This document shows, piece by piece, positions 15,942-25,263 of a DNA stretch of 39,323 nt. Every line of letters starts with the position of its first letter. Position 1 is the stretch's first letter. The translations under genes were made by a program, and so were the position numbers. Source of the stretch: Bacteroidales bacterium (GTDB taxonomy: Bacteria > Bacteroidota > Bacteroidia > Bacteroidales > Marinilabiliaceae); contig JAKSBD010000019.1 of assembly GCA_022361295.1 (NCBI GenBank), forward strand, positions 1 through 39,323, written 5' to 3'. The notes under the pieces were generated by a model. It saw only the letters and a program-made list of their open reading frames with translations, did not search any database and had not been told where the DNA came from.

Positions 15942-17786
15942 TTATTGATATTTCACCATGCCCTTTTGAAGCTCTTTTGCCCTGCAACTTCTTACAAACT
16001 GGTATAAACCGGCATAATTAGTCAAAGAATAAACACCTGATTGAATAAGAATATGCCTGATTATTATAAGCTCATTTTCTTTGTAACTTATTTCCCTTTT
16101 ATAATGCCCGTATTCTGATTCAATTACTTCGCTTTTTATCCCGGAAACACTTTCGATTGCTGCAGGTAGTTTATACCGTATTGTATCTGTAACATTAAAA
16201 GGATAAGCGAACCGAAGCTCCTGCGTTCTCTTTTCAGGCTTTTCGAGCTTAAAGTAAAAGGGCCTGATTGGTTTAATTAATGCACGCGAACCAATCGGCT
16301 CTACCATATTATTTAATGATGCCTTTAATTCGAGTGTCAGAAATGTTGAATCACGATGTTCTTGCCAGATATTAAACTCTTTAATATCGGTCCGCTCAAA
16401 CAGCTCCAACTCATCGAGATAGTCTATTTTATCGCGTTGTGGCAAAGCATCATTCATTCCTTTCAAATAGTCAAATACCGGACCCTTAATCTTTGCTATA
16501 CTTGATATATTCTGCCTTCCATCCTGATCAATTGTCACATTTGTTGAAAAATTAGTTGAAACATCAGCATTACTAAATGCAGGTGTTTTGACCAGCTTAC
16601 TTTCCTTTCCGTCGACCAACAGAACTGTTCTGTTTTGAGTAAATGCTCCTAAATAATTAAATGGTGATGTATTATCTGTGCATTCAAGCCAAATAGTATC
16701 GTTGGGCTGAGGCACACACAATATTACATGATTAAACTGCTGCGAAGGAAATTCCTTATTGATCGGTACAGGGTAACGATCTGCATATACCTTAGTATAA
16801 AGAGAACGAACACCAGCTTCTTTCAGCATTGTGTACATGTAGTTGGTCAGCGCTTTGCAGTCGCCATACTTGTTTCTGCACACATAAGCCGCTGTTTCAG
16901 GTTTTAAACCACCAATATCCAATGATACATTAATATAACGGGTATTATCCTGCATATACTTATACAGAACATTGATTTTCTCAACATCGCTAACACAATC
17001 CTTCGTCAATTCTTCCACCTTCAACTTTTCATTATCAGTAAGGTAGTCCGTATTCTGCTTTAAATCACTTGACCATTGCCCAAAGTCCACCCAACTTTTA
17101 GTACTTCCCGGCACCCCATATTTGAAACGTTCAGGTATCATTACCACATGCGATTGCAGCTCAATCAATTTAGGACCGTATTTTTGTCTCTCTACATAGT
17201 CGATATCTTTAGCTGTCCAGTTATAAATAACTTTATTCTGATAACGTTCTATTTTTGCGGAGTCGAGTCCATGCTGAATCAAGCGAACAGGAAAATCAGC
17301 AGGCAGCTCAACCGTTAACGCTGCATTTTTAACCGGCGCCTTTTTATACCTTCGAGGAAACCAGTTAGCTATGTATAAATATTCATTAGTATCCTGTTCA
17401 TACCTGTATTTAATAATATGTGGATAACGGTTGTGAATTAGCTCAAACGACACTTCCATATCATCACTATGAAACGATGCATAAGAAAACACGTTTGAAC
17501 GAACAATGTCTTTCTTCTTAAGGCTACGAATTTCATTACCTGACAAATCATAAATCCCGGCCTCTAACTTCTTTATGTTATTTCCCTTGGTATAAGGAAT
17601 ATCTATTTCTGCATAATCGGTTCCCTTCGCTGAGTTAATCTGCAATTCAACTTCAGTAAACTCGACTAGCTTGTTTTCACGAAACACTACTTGTTTATGA
17701 TATCTGTTAACCTGACAATCGGGTAATTGTGCACAGACAGGAACCATTGCTGCCAGCAGCAAAAATAACATGAGGGATAGGCGCAT
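15942..17786 (-). CDS. Exported DUF3857 / transglutaminase-like protein with intact Cys-His
   Basis: A 614-residue protein with a signal peptide (MRLSLMLFLLLAAMVPVCAQ). DUF3857 spans about 30-220. The transglutaminase core follows, with helix VLYKYMQDNTRYINV (273-287), NKYGDCKALTNYM (nucleophile Cys310), FNHVIL (His353) and WLECTDN (Asp371 or Glu368 as third member). The C-terminal part (about 400-610) is beta-rich. Such proteins are common in Bacteroidota and probably hydrolyse or ligate peptide or amide bonds in the periplasm, but substrates are not established. Upstream partner of the catalytically degenerate paralogue at 13857-15821; the pair may form a complex of an active and a pseudo-enzyme, which is inference. 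Confidence 0.88.
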   Translation of the reverse strand: MRLSLMLFLLLAAMVPVCAQLPDCQVNRYHKQVVFRENKLVEFTEVELQINSAKGTDYAEIDIPYTKGNNIKKLEAGIYDLSGNEIRSLKKKDIVRSNVFSYASFHSDDMEVSFELIHNRYPHIIKYRYEQDTNEYLYIANWFPRRYKKAPVKNAALTVELPADFPVRLIQHGLDSAKIERYQNKVIYNWTAKDIDYVERQKYGPKLIELQSHVVMIPERFKYGVPGSTKSWVDFGQWSSDLKQNTDYLTDNEKLKVEELTKDCVSDVEKINVLYKYMQDNTRYINVSLDIGGLKPETAAYVCRNKYGDCKALTNYMYTMLKEAGVRSLYTKVYADRYPVPINKEFPSQQFNHVILCVPQPNDTIWLECTDNTSPFNYLGAFTQNRTVLLVDGKESKLVKTPAFSNADVSTNFSTNVTIDQDGRQNISSIAKIKGPVFDYLKGMNDALPQRDKIDYLDELELFERTDIKEFNIWQEHRDSTFLTLELKASLNNMVEPIGSRALIKPIRPFYFKLEKPEKRTQELRFAYPFNVTDTIRYKLPAAIESVSGIKSEVIESEYGHYKREISYKENELIIIRHILIQSGVYSLTNYAGLYQFVRSCRAKELQKGMVKYQ

Positions 17787-17907
17787 TATTTTTTTTTATG
17801 AAGATAATGTTTTTACCTATACATCATGAAGAAGACATATTATTTTGAAACTATCTACATAATAACCTGATTTCGACGTTAAATTTCGATCATCGAACTC
17901 AGTTTAT

Positions 17908-17937
17908 AAAAAAGCCGCACCAAAAAATGATGCGGCT
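17908..17937 (-). terminator. Intrinsic terminator of the DUF2807 gene
   Basis: On the minus strand AGCCGCATC pairs with GGTGCGGCT (one T-G wobble) around a seven-base A+T loop, followed by a short T-run (17912-17908). It lies about 20 bases past the DUF2807 stop codon. Confidence 0.85.
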
Positions 17938-17957
17938 CAACTACATATCATTTAACA

Positions 17958-18647
17958 CTATCGATGACTAATATCTCCGGCTCCTGATTCATTCAGTTGC
18001 TTAATTTCAGGATTACCGTAATAAATAATATCGCTTCCTCCACTGGCATTAGCTGTTATTTCTTTTTCTGCCCACACAATTGCGTCAGCACCTCCCGAAC
18101 TGGTTACTTTGACACTTTGCGCCTTTAACTCACGCGCATTAATATCTGAACCTCCGCTTGACGATGCGATTAACTTATCTGTTGTTCCTTTAATTTTAAT
18201 ATCTGAGCCACCAGAAGTAGTCAACTTAAGCTCCCCAGTCTTAACCTCCACATAAATATCTGCCCCTCCGCTGGTACTAATTTTTAAATGCTCCTGTTCA
18301 ATTGTATTTTGTCCATATATATCAGAACCACCACTGGCTACTATTTTTTTCAATTGCCTGAATGACAAATAAACCTTTGGTACTGTTTTACTATTCCAAT
18401 TCCAGCTACTGCTTCCCTTCATATAAATTTTTAAAGTAGATCCCTCTACTTCTGTTCTCAATCTATGAAGGTCATCTTTACGACATTCGACCTCCAGTTG
18501 TATTGCATCCGATTGGGTTAAATACAAATCGATACCTGACGAAACACTCACAGCAGTAAAATCACCAACGCTGCGTTTTTCTTTTTCCTGTGCTATTGTA
18601 ACACCTGCAAAGCAAACAATTAGGGCAATCAGTGTAATCTTTCTCAT
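17958..18647 (-). CDS. Exported DUF2807 (GIN domain) beta-helix protein
   Basis: A 229-residue protein with signal peptide MRKITLIALIVCFAGVTIAQ. After a head strand (FTAVSVSSGIDLYLTQ) it repeats a turn motif at about 17-22-residue spacing: ASGGSDI, TSGGADI, TSGGSDI, SSGGSDI, SSGGADA, ASGGSDI and a final ESGAGDI. This is the hallmark of DUF2807 proteins, which fold as a right-handed beta-helix or beta-roll and are very common in Bacteroidota. The function is not established; a surface or periplasmic adhesin-like or sensing role has been suggested by context elsewhere. Here it has its own terminator and no anti-sigma or PspC neighbour. Confidence 0.9.
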   Translation of the reverse strand: MRKITLIALIVCFAGVTIAQEKEKRSVGDFTAVSVSSGIDLYLTQSDAIQLEVECRKDDLHRLRTEVEGSTLKIYMKGSSSWNWNSKTVPKVYLSFRQLKKIVASGGSDIYGQNTIEQEHLKISTSGGADIYVEVKTGELKLTTSGGSDIKIKGTTDKLIASSSGGSDINARELKAQSVKVTSSGGADAIVWAEKEITANASGGSDIIYYGNPEIKQLNESGAGDISHR

Positions 18648-18719
18648 ATATTAAAGTTTATATGTTTAGATAATAGGACGCTTACATCTGTCATATAGTT
18701 ACAAGTTACAACTAAAACT

Positions 18720-20072
18720 TTATTTATGGCGATTAAAGTAATCGATAGTGGCCCGCTTTACATGTGGCGCCAAAAGCAGGGCAGCTATCATATTAGGAAA
18801 TGCCATTAGCGCATAGGCAGAGTCTATAAAAGCAATAACAACATCGATAGAAACTACAGCTGCCACAATAGCACTCAAAACACTTACCACATTATAAATA
18901 TTCTTCGATTTTGTACCGAACAGATAAGACGAACATTTATTACCATAATAAGGGAATGCAAACAATGTTGACAAGGCAAAAAACATCACACATAAAATCA
19001 ACAAATAAGGCCCGTAGGTTGGAATAGCCTTATCAAAAGCCAAAGCCGTTAGTGTAATGCCGTCTGCGTCGCTTGTTTGCCACACACCTGTTACTAAAAT
19101 GGCAAGTGCAGTCATGGTACAAACAATTAAGGTATCAACAATAGGACCAAGCATAGCAACCAGCCCTTCACGCACCGGTTCATTTGTTTTGGCAGCACCA
19201 TGGGCTAAAGGGGCTGTACCAATACCCGCTTCATTTGAAAATGCAGCACGCTTAATTCCTGTTATTATAATAATACCTACAGCCCCACCTAATACTGACT
19301 GTGCATCAAAAGCATCTTTAAAAATCAATAAAATTGAATCAAGTAATTGATCAGGGTGAGAAAAAATAATAAACAACACAACTCCCACATATAACACCAC
19401 CATAAATGGAACAATACTGGCAGTAACTTTTCCTATACGCTTAATACCTCCAAAGATTACGACCGACATTGAAAGTGCAATGATAATCCCCGTTATCAAA
19501 TCGGAACTAAAACCTGTTTCAACACCATTAGGCTGTAGCACTATATCCCTGAACACCTGTGTAAGTTGATTACTTTGAAACACAGGAAACACGGCAAACA
19601 TGGCAGCGACAGCAAAAAAAACAGCCATTGGCTTCCACTTCTTACCTAAACCTTCGGTGATGATATACATGGGCCCTCCTTGTATTTCACCTTTGTCGTC
19701 CTTTGCCCGAAACATAACCGCCAGGGTACCGGTAAAAAACTTAGTTGAAACGCCCAGCAAAGCACTAATCCACATCCAGAAAATAGCTCCAGGACCTCCA
19801 GCCGTTATAGCAACCGCTACTCCACTGATATTACCCATCCCAACAGTTGCTGCCAGTGCCGTTGATAATGCCTGAAAATGATTGATTTGACCTGCTTCTT
19901 TGGGATCGTCATACTTGCCCCTTAGAATATCAACTGCATGAGCAATATACCGAAACGGCATCAACTTACTATATATCATAAAAAAGAATCCTCCTCCAAG
20001 GAGTAGAATAAGAAGTGGAGTTCCCCAAATAAACTCACTAAATTTGATGATTAGGTTTTCAATATTTTTCAT
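18720..20072 (-). CDS. Sodium:alanine symporter family protein (AGCS)
   Basis: A 450-residue inner-membrane protein with about ten or eleven hydrophobic segments. Family phrases: HFQALSTALAATVGMGNISGVAVAITAGGPGAIFWMW (about 65-100), GGPMYIITEGLG, and IKRAAFSNEAGIGTAPLAHGAAKTNEP (about 275-300). AGCS carriers import alanine or glycine with sodium ions, which suits a marine or saline organism. The length is normal. The start codon lies four bases after a promoter -7 box (see 20077-20107). A single gene, divergent from the fumarase gene. Confidence 0.95.
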   Translation of the reverse strand: MKNIENLIIKFSEFIWGTPLLILLLGGGFFFMIYSKLMPFRYIAHAVDILRGKYDDPKEAGQINHFQALSTALAATVGMGNISGVAVAITAGGPGAIFWMWISALLGVSTKFFTGTLAVMFRAKDDKGEIQGGPMYIITEGLGKKWKPMAVFFAVAAMFAVFPVFQSNQLTQVFRDIVLQPNGVETGFSSDLITGIIIALSMSVVIFGGIKRIGKVTASIVPFMVVLYVGVVLFIIFSHPDQLLDSILLIFKDAFDAQSVLGGAVGIIIITGIKRAAFSNEAGIGTAPLAHGAAKTNEPVREGLVAMLGPIVDTLIVCTMTALAILVTGVWQTSDADGITLTALAFDKAIPTYGPYLLILCVMFFALSTLFAFPYYGNKCSSYLFGTKSKNIYNVVSVLSAIVAAVVSIDVVIAFIDSAYALMAFPNMIAALLLAPHVKRATIDYFNRHK

Positions 20073-20076
20073 TTTA

Positions 20077-20107
20077 GAAAGATAGAAAAAGTGTGTAGCC
20101 TTACAAA
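20077..20107 (-). promoter_or_regulatory. Promoter of the symporter gene, adjacent to its ATG
   Basis: On the minus strand TTTG (20107-20104), exactly 19 bases, then TATCTTTC (20084-20077). This matches the Bacteroidota promoter except for the last base. Only four bases (TAAA) separate the box from the ATG at 20072, so the message would be leaderless or nearly so. Confidence 0.6.
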
Positions 20108-20161
20108 GAATACAAAGCTCATCGCTTTAAAATTTTTTAACGCTAATTATTGCAAGATTTC

Positions 20162-20193
20162 TTTAATTCATGTTGAATTAAGTTTTAGATTTG
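20162..20193 (+). promoter_or_regulatory. Candidate fumarase promoter
   Basis: TTTA at 20162-20165, 20 bases of spacer, and a perfect TAGATTTG (TAnnTTTG) at 20186-20193. It implies a leader of about 125 bases before the ATG at 20324. The leader includes paired arms TAGTCG/CGACTA and TAAGC/GCTTA that could fold. Confidence 0.5.
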
Positions 20194-20323
20194 CAATCGT
20201 TCATAATTATTGAAAACAACAACTAATAATCAATAACATAAATTCTGCTTAAGCCAATAGTCGCCAATATCATTATCAACACACTGACGACTAATGACTT
20301 TTGCTTATTAAGCAAATTACACT

Positions 20324-21928
20324 ATGGCTGATTTTAAGTACCAAAAACCTTTTCCAATCCTTAAGGACACAACCCCTTATCGATTGATTACTAAAGATTA
20401 TGTTTCTACCATTGAAGTGGATGGCAGAAAGATTCTGAAGGTAGATCCTAAAGGCTTAGAGCTTTTATCAAAAGAAGCATTTGCAGATGTATCTTTTTAC
20501 CTGCGCCCTACACACCTTGAAAAATTAGCACATATTCTTCAGGACGAAGAGTCTTCAGATAATGATCGTTTTGTGGCCCATACCATGTTAATGAACCAGG
20601 TTGTTACAGCCGAAGGTGAATTACCGACATGTCAGGATACAGGAACAGCGATTGTTTTGGGTAAAAAAGGTGAAAACGTTTTTACAGGTGCCAATGATGC
20701 CGAGCATTTGTCACGTGGTGTTTACGAAACTTATCGCGACAGAAACCTTCGTTATTCTCAAGTTGTACCATTCTCAATGTTTGAAGAGAAAAACACAGGC
20801 TCCAACCTACCGGCTCAGATTGATATTTACGCTGAACAAGGCAACCAATACGACTTCTTGTTTATGACTAAAGGTGGCGGTTCAGGTAACAAAACATTCC
20901 TATATCAGCAAACCAAAGCTTTATTAACAGAAGAAAACCTGACTAAGTTTGTACAGGACAAAATCAAGGACCTTGGCACTTCTGCATGTCCACCTTACCA
21001 TCTTGCTTTAGTGATTGGTGGAACTTCAGCGGAAGCAACATTGGCTGCTGTTAAAAAAGCGTCTGCCGGATATTTTGATCACCTGCCAACTGAAGGCAAT
21101 GAAGGAGGCCAGGCATTCCGCGATTTAGAGTGGGAAGCCAAAGTACAGAAGATCTGTCAGGAAAGCACTATCGGAGCTCAATTTGGCGGTAAATACTTTG
21201 TTCATGATGTTCGTGTTATCCGAATGCCTCGTCACGCTGCCTCTTGCCCTGTTGGATTGGGTGTTAGTTGTAGTGCCGACCGTAACATCAAAGCAAAAAT
21301 TACTGAAGAAGGTATTTTTGTTGAGGAGCTAGAAAAGAATCCTTCGCGTTTTGTTCCAAAAGAAGCACCTCACATGGCTCCGGCTATTGATATTGATTTA
21401 GATCAGCCAATGGAAGATGTGCTTAAAGAACTCAAAAAGCACCCTATTAAAACCCGCTTAAATCTGTCGGGTACTTTAATTGTGGCAAGAGATATTGCAC
21501 ACGCGCGCATCAAACAAATGCTTGATGAAGGAAAACCAATGCCTGAGTACTTTAAGAACCACCCGGTATACTATGCAGGACCAGCAAAAACACCTAAAGG
21601 AATGGCTTCTGGTAGTTTTGGTCCAACTACTGCAGGTCGTATGGATCCATATGTTGATATATTCCAGAAAGAAGGTGGATCAATGATTATGGTAGCAAAA
21701 GGTAACCGTTCTCAGGCAGTAACTGATGCCTGCAAAAACAACGGAGGCTTCTACCTTGGTTCAATTGGTGGTCCTGCTGCTATTTTAGCTAAAAACAGTA
21801 TTAAATCAGTAGAGGTTGTTGATTTTGAAGAACTGGGAATGGAAGCAGTACGAAAAATTCGTGTGGAAAACTTCCCTGCGTTTATTATTGTTGACGACAA
21901 AGGCAATGACTTCTTTGCTAAGCTATAA
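20324..21928 (+). CDS. fumA: Class I fumarate hydratase (4Fe-4S)
   Basis: A 534-residue protein of the one-chain class I (FumA/FumB) type, converting fumarate to malate in the citric acid cycle; cytoplasmic and oxygen-sensitive. Three cluster cysteines are visible: Cys103 in [10 protein letters not shown], Cys222 in TSACPPYH and Cys308 in ASCPVGLG, at spacings like those of E. coli FumA. The C-terminal beta-domain contains [11 protein letters not shown] and [16 protein letters not shown], also typical. It has its own promoter and a strong terminator. With pckA nearby it suggests a central-carbon neighbourhood, but the genes are not one operon. Confidence 0.96.
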   Translation: MADFKYQKPFPILKDTTPYRLITKDYVSTIEVDGRKILKVDPKGLELLSKEAFADVSFYLRPTHLEKLAHILQDEESSDNDRFVAHTMLMNQVVTAEGELPTCQDTGTAIVLGKKGENVFTGANDAEHLSRGVYETYRDRNLRYSQVVPFSMFEEKNTGSNLPAQIDIYAEQGNQYDFLFMTKGGGSGNKTFLYQQTKALLTEENLTKFVQDKIKDLGTSACPPYHLALVIGGTSAEATLAAVKKASAGYFDHLPTEGNEGGQAFRDLEWEAKVQKICQESTIGAQFGGKYFVHDVRVIRMPRHAASCPVGLGVSCSADRNIKAKITEEGIFVEELEKNPSRFVPKEAPHMAPAIDIDLDQPMEDVLKELKKHPIKTRLNLSGTLIVARDIAHARIKQMLDEGKPMPEYFKNHPVYYAGPAKTPKGMASGSFGPTTAGRMDPYVDIFQKEGGSMIMVAKGNRSQAVTDACKNNGGFYLGSIGGPAAILAKNSIKSVEVVDFEELGMEAVRKIRVENFPAFIIVDDKGNDFFAKL

Positions 21929-21959
21929 TTGAGGTTATATAACTTCAATCAACATACAC

Positions 21960-22000
21960 AAGGTGCGAATTATTCAACTCAAGAATAATTCGCACCTTTT
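21960..22000 (+). terminator. Very strong intrinsic terminator after fumarase
   Basis: A perfect 16-bp stem, AAGGTGCGAATTATTC (21960-21975) with GAATAATTCGCACCTT (21983-21998), a seven-base loop and a short T-tail. It starts 31 bases after the fumarase stop. Confidence 0.9.
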
Positions 22001-22012
22001 AGTTTTATATAT

Positions 22013-22029
22013 TGCAGACATATTCTGCA
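22013..22029. promoter_or_regulatory. Dyad TGCAGA/TCTGCA just before ogt
   Basis: TGCAGA (22013-22018) and TCTGCA (22024-22029) flank five bases and end five bases before the ogt ATG at 22034. It could be an operator or a hairpin that hides the start site. With 6-bp arms, chance is possible. Confidence 0.3.
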
Positions 22030-22033
22030 TATC

Positions 22034-22570
22034 ATGTCACACATATCCATCCAATACTACAAAAGCCCATACGGTGAATTGATTTTGGGCTCACATAACA
22101 ATCAACTCTGTTTGTGCGATTGGCGTTACCGGAAAATGCGTAAGTCAATCGATAATCGCATTACTACAGCATTGGCATCAGAATATATAGAAGAACCTTC
22201 AGCGATTATTGACGAAACCATTCATCAACTTGAATTATACCTTAAAGGAGAACTGAAGGTCTTTAGACTTCCCATACTCCTTGCGGGCACTGATTTCCAA
22301 AAGAAGGTGTGGAATGCACTATCAGAGATTCCATGGGGAACAACCAATTCTTATCTTGACCTGTCTAAAAAACTGGGAAATGACAATGCTATCAGAGCTG
22401 TCGCCTCCGCCAACGGTGCCAATGCCATATCGATCATAATACCTTGTCATCGAATTATCGGCAGCGATGGCAAACTAGTTGGTTACGCCGGAGGACTAAA
22501 TGCAAAAAAGAGGCTTCTGGAGTTGGAAGGCAGCTATCCGGTCAACAATCAGTTGAGTCTCTCATTTTAG
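22034..22570 (+). CDS. ogt: Methylated-DNA-protein-cysteine S-methyltransferase
   Basis: A 178-residue suicide repair protein that transfers the methyl group from O6-methylguanine or O4-methylthymine to its own cysteine. The active-site motif IPCHRII places the acceptor at Cys138. The upstream FQKKVWNALSEIPWGTTNSY segment and RAVASANGANAISI helix (helix-turn-helix arginine finger region) match the Ogt/MGMT family, and YAGGLNAKKRLLELE closes the domain. No Ada-type N-terminal regulatory domain is present. Monocistronic between two terminator-like elements. Confidence 0.94.
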   Translation: MSHISIQYYKSPYGELILGSHNNQLCLCDWRYRKMRKSIDNRITTALASEYIEEPSAIIDETIHQLELYLKGELKVFRLPILLAGTDFQKKVWNALSEIPWGTTNSYLDLSKKLGNDNAIRAVASANGANAISIIIPCHRIIGSDGKLVGYAGGLNAKKRLLELEGSYPVNNQLSLSF

Positions 22571-23040
22571 TTTATAATGGACTTTTAAAACGTCACTTCA
22601 TAAAAAGTACCAAAAATAACACATGCCTAAAATGCAGCATTTTACAATCACCCAAAGCTCCATTAAAAGAAAAATATCCGTAAAAAAACACACCTTAGTT
22701 ACGGTTTAAAACATTAATTACACATATTTTTCTTTATATAATTTTTTTATCCTGATTTTCTGCTACTTACAGAACTTACAAAAACATAGTTGGTGTTTTA
22801 TTTGTTTATTTTATAACATTTTACAAATCTTAGCATATCAATTCACAGCACATACTGATATACTTCTTAATTAACTGATAATAAAGAACTATTTCAGTAT
22901 TTTTATTTGTACTATTTTGTTATTATTTGTTTTATTTAGTTAATTTTTAGAAGATATACACATTCTTTTATCACAATTAAATCACACAGAAACCAAAATT
23001 AATTTCAATTTGTAAGTAACCCCAATTAACAACACACAAA
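22571..23040. other. Long A+T-rich spacer before pckA
   Basis: 470 bases with no convincing gene. It contains a hairpin CCGTAA/TTACGG (22678-22683, 22699-22704) followed by TTT that may end ogt, a 17-bp dyad TAAAATGC-A-GCATTTTA (22628-22644), and a stretch with TTTG at exact 10-base intervals (22906, 22916, 22926). Such phasing of A+T-rich blocks suggests DNA bending. The pckA promoter is probably inside, but I could not place a TTTG-N19-TAnnTTTG pair. Confidence 0.55.
22628..22644. promoter_or_regulatory. 17-bp perfect dyad with a central A
   Basis: TAAAATGC (22628-22635), A, GCATTTTA (22637-22644). A candidate regulator site in the ogt-pckA spacer, about 400 bases before pckA and therefore of uncertain relevance. 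Confidence 0.3.
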
Positions 23041-24657
23041 ATGGAAGCAGTAAAATCTATGGTAGACTTGAAGAAGTATGGAATTGTTAACACCCCCACA
23101 ATCATACACAATCCATCCTATGAAGATTTATACTTAGATGAATTAAATCCTGAATTGGACGGATACGAAAAAGGTCAGTTAACAGAAACCGGAGCCATTA
23201 ATGTAATGACCGGCAGATTCACTGGCCGTTCACCCAAGGACAAGTATATCGTCCACGACGACGTTACTAAAGACACTGTTTGGTGGACTACAGAGCGTTC
23301 TAAAAACGACAACAAACCAGTTTCTCAGGAAACATGGAGCCAGTTAAAATCTGATGTATGTAAGCATTTATCCAACAAAAAACTTTATGTTGTTGACACA
23401 TTTTGCGGAAGCAATGCCAATAGCAAGCTAAAGGTCAGATTCATTACAGAAGTTGCATGGCAGGCCCACTTCGTTAAAAACATGTTTATCCGCCCATCAG
23501 AAAGCGAATTGGCTACTTATGGCGAACCCGACTTTGTTGTCATCAATGGCTCAAAAACAACCAATAAAAACTGGAAAGAACAAGGGCTAAACTCGGAAGT
23601 GTTCACCATGTTTAATCTTAGCGAGCGCATGCAAATCATCGGCGGCACATGGTATGGTGGCGAAATGAAAAAAGGCATCTTTGCAATGATGAATTATTAT
23701 CTACCTCTAAACGGCATGGCCTCAATGCACTGTTCTGCCAACAAAGGTAAAAATGGAGATGTTGCCATATTCTTCGGTCTATCGGGAACAGGCAAAACAA
23801 CACTTTCCACAGATCCTAAAAGAGAATTGATTGGTGACGATGAGCACGGCTGGGACGACGATGGTGTTTTCAATTTCGAAGGCGGATGTTACGCAAAAAC
23901 AATCAACCTTGATAAGGAGAGTGAGCCTGATATCTATAATGCCATCAGAAAAGACGCTCTTTTAGAAAATGTTACCGTAGATGAAAATGGTAAAATAGAT
24001 TTTACCGACAATTCTGTTACTGAAAACACAAGGGTATCATATCCGATCCATCATATTAACAACATAGTAAAGCCGGTTTCAAAAGCAGGACATGCGAACA
24101 AGGTCATCTTTTTAACTGCAGATGCATTCGGCGTAATGCCACCTGTTTCGAAACTAACTCCTGATCAGACACAATATCACTTCTTGTCTGGTTTTACTGC
24201 TAAATTGGCCGGAACAGAGTTAGGCGTTACAGAACCTCGCCCAACATTCTCAGCATGCTTTGGTGAAGCCTTCTTGTCATTACACCCAACGCAGTACGGA
24301 GCAGAACTGGTAAAGAAGATGGAACAGCATGATGCGAAAGCATATTTAGTCAATACAGGATGGAACGGCACAGGTAAGCGCATTTCCATTAAGGACACAA
24401 GAGCCATTATAGATGCCATATTAGATGGCTCTATCGAGGAAGCTGAAACTACAAATATTCCAATCTTTAATCTTGAAGTACCCAAATCATTACATGATGT
24501 GAATCCTGAAATTATGGATCCAAGAAACACCTATACCGATAGTAAAGAATGGGAAGTTAAGGCGAAAGATTTGGCATCCAAGTTTATTAACAACTTCAAA
24601 AAGTATACTGATACACCAGAAGGTCAGGCACTTGAAAAAGCAGGCCCTGTAATTTAA
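23041..24657 (+). CDS. pckA: Phosphoenolpyruvate carboxykinase (ATP)
   Basis: A 538-residue cytoplasmic enzyme interconverting oxaloacetate plus ATP with phosphoenolpyruvate, CO2 and ADP. Visible motifs: [14 protein letters not shown] near the N-terminus (substrate Arg), MHCSANKG, the kinase-1a P-loop [13 protein letters not shown] (about 248-260), metal-binding [22 protein letters not shown] (kinase-2 region), and [12 protein letters not shown]. Length and motifs fit ATP-type PCK. It serves gluconeogenesis, or fermentative CO2 fixation towards succinate as in many Bacteroidota. Long upstream regulatory region and a strong terminator; not in an operon. Confidence 0.97.
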   Translation: MEAVKSMVDLKKYGIVNTPTIIHNPSYEDLYLDELNPELDGYEKGQLTETGAINVMTGRFTGRSPKDKYIVHDDVTKDTVWWTTERSKNDNKPVSQETWSQLKSDVCKHLSNKKLYVVDTFCGSNANSKLKVRFITEVAWQAHFVKNMFIRPSESELATYGEPDFVVINGSKTTNKNWKEQGLNSEVFTMFNLSERMQIIGGTWYGGEMKKGIFAMMNYYLPLNGMASMHCSANKGKNGDVAIFFGLSGTGKTTLSTDPKRELIGDDEHGWDDDGVFNFEGGCYAKTINLDKESEPDIYNAIRKDALLENVTVDENGKIDFTDNSVTENTRVSYPIHHINNIVKPVSKAGHANKVIFLTADAFGVMPPVSKLTPDQTQYHFLSGFTAKLAGTELGVTEPRPTFSACFGEAFLSLHPTQYGAELVKKMEQHDAKAYLVNTGWNGTGKRISIKDTRAIIDAILDGSIEEAETTNIPIFNLEVPKSLHDVNPEIMDPRNTYTDSKEWEVKAKDLASKFINNFKKYTDTPEGQALEKAGPVI

Positions 24658-24680
24658 ACTCCTAATAACTATCTATAAAG

Positions 24681-24711
24681 AGGTACTAACCTACTGGTTA
24701 GTGCCTTTTTT
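24681..24711 (+). terminator. Intrinsic terminator of pckA
   Basis: AGGTACTAACC (24681-24691) pairs with GGTTAGTGCCT (24696-24706) with one T-G wobble, around a TACT loop, and is followed by Ts to 24711. Confidence 0.92.
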
Positions 24712-24912
24712 CACACTTCAAACATTAAGGATTAACCAAGAAAAATTATGGCACACTTATTGTTCAATTTTGATTGAAATTAATTTCCAAATGATTAAGG
24801 CTACAATTGTGCAGTTACACAAGCAACGATAGAACGTTATTAATTGTTAAAAATGCAACCTTAATCAATTATTAGAGTAAACTAATCAAAATTAACTTTA
24901 AAAATGTGAGCT

Positions 24913-25140
24913 ATGAATCTTCGTATAACAAAAAATGCTAAGAATAAGCAAATTTCATTTTTAATCGCATTAGATAACTTTCTTACTAAAAGAAATAACA
25001 CCAAAGCATCTATTTTAATGCAAAGGTTAAATCAGTTTTTAGAAAAGAAAAATCCTGGTTTCAGTTTTGAAGCACAAGAAGGATCAGATAACAACATAGA
25101 GATCTTTGCAGGAAAAAGACTAATTGCTTATTACGCATAA
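24913..25140 (+). CDS. Small basic protein of unknown function
   Basis: A 75-residue protein, MNLRITKNAKNKQISFLIAL at the start and ending FAGKRLIAYYA. It is lysine- and asparagine-rich, with no signal peptide or membrane segment. I do not recognise the family. An isolated frame of this length could arise by chance, but it lies between a terminator (pckA) and a hairpin (25186-25214) in an otherwise empty gap and has Bacteroidota-like codon use, so I think it is real. The N-terminal RNNTKASILMQRLNQFLEKK stretch is probably helical. Confidence 0.55.
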   Translation: MNLRITKNAKNKQISFLIALDNFLTKRNNTKASILMQRLNQFLEKKNPGFSFEAQEGSDNNIEIFAGKRLIAYYA

Positions 25141-25185
25141 AACAATACATGGCAGGGTACAATTACTTGCTATCATTTCATTACA

Positions 25186-25214
25186 AATGGCTCTTTTATT
25201 ACAAAAGGGCCATT
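25186..25214 (+). terminator. Hairpin after the 75-residue ORF
   Basis: AATGGCTCTTTT (25186-25197) pairs with AAAAGGGCCATT (25203-25214) with one T-G wobble around ATTAC. The following CTTGTTTG is only moderately T-rich. It abuts the promoter of the next gene. Confidence 0.6.
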
Positions 25215-25242
25215 CTTGTTTGTATTCTTTTCTACATCTTTG
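25215..25242 (+). promoter_or_regulatory. Candidate promoter of the DEAD-like gene
   Basis: CATCTTTG (25235-25242) resembles TAnnTTTG with one change, with CTTG (25215-25218) as a possible -33 element 16 bases upstream. It supports the ATG at 25264 over the upstream in-frame start at 25216, because the latter would lie before the box. Confidence 0.4.
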
Positions 25243-25263
25243 CGACTTGAAACATTCATTAGC

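Noticed and set aside
25216..25263. Earlier start for the DEAD-like protein
   Set aside because: The promoter -7 box (25235-25242) lies inside this extension and a hairpin precedes it, so the ATG at 25264 is preferred.
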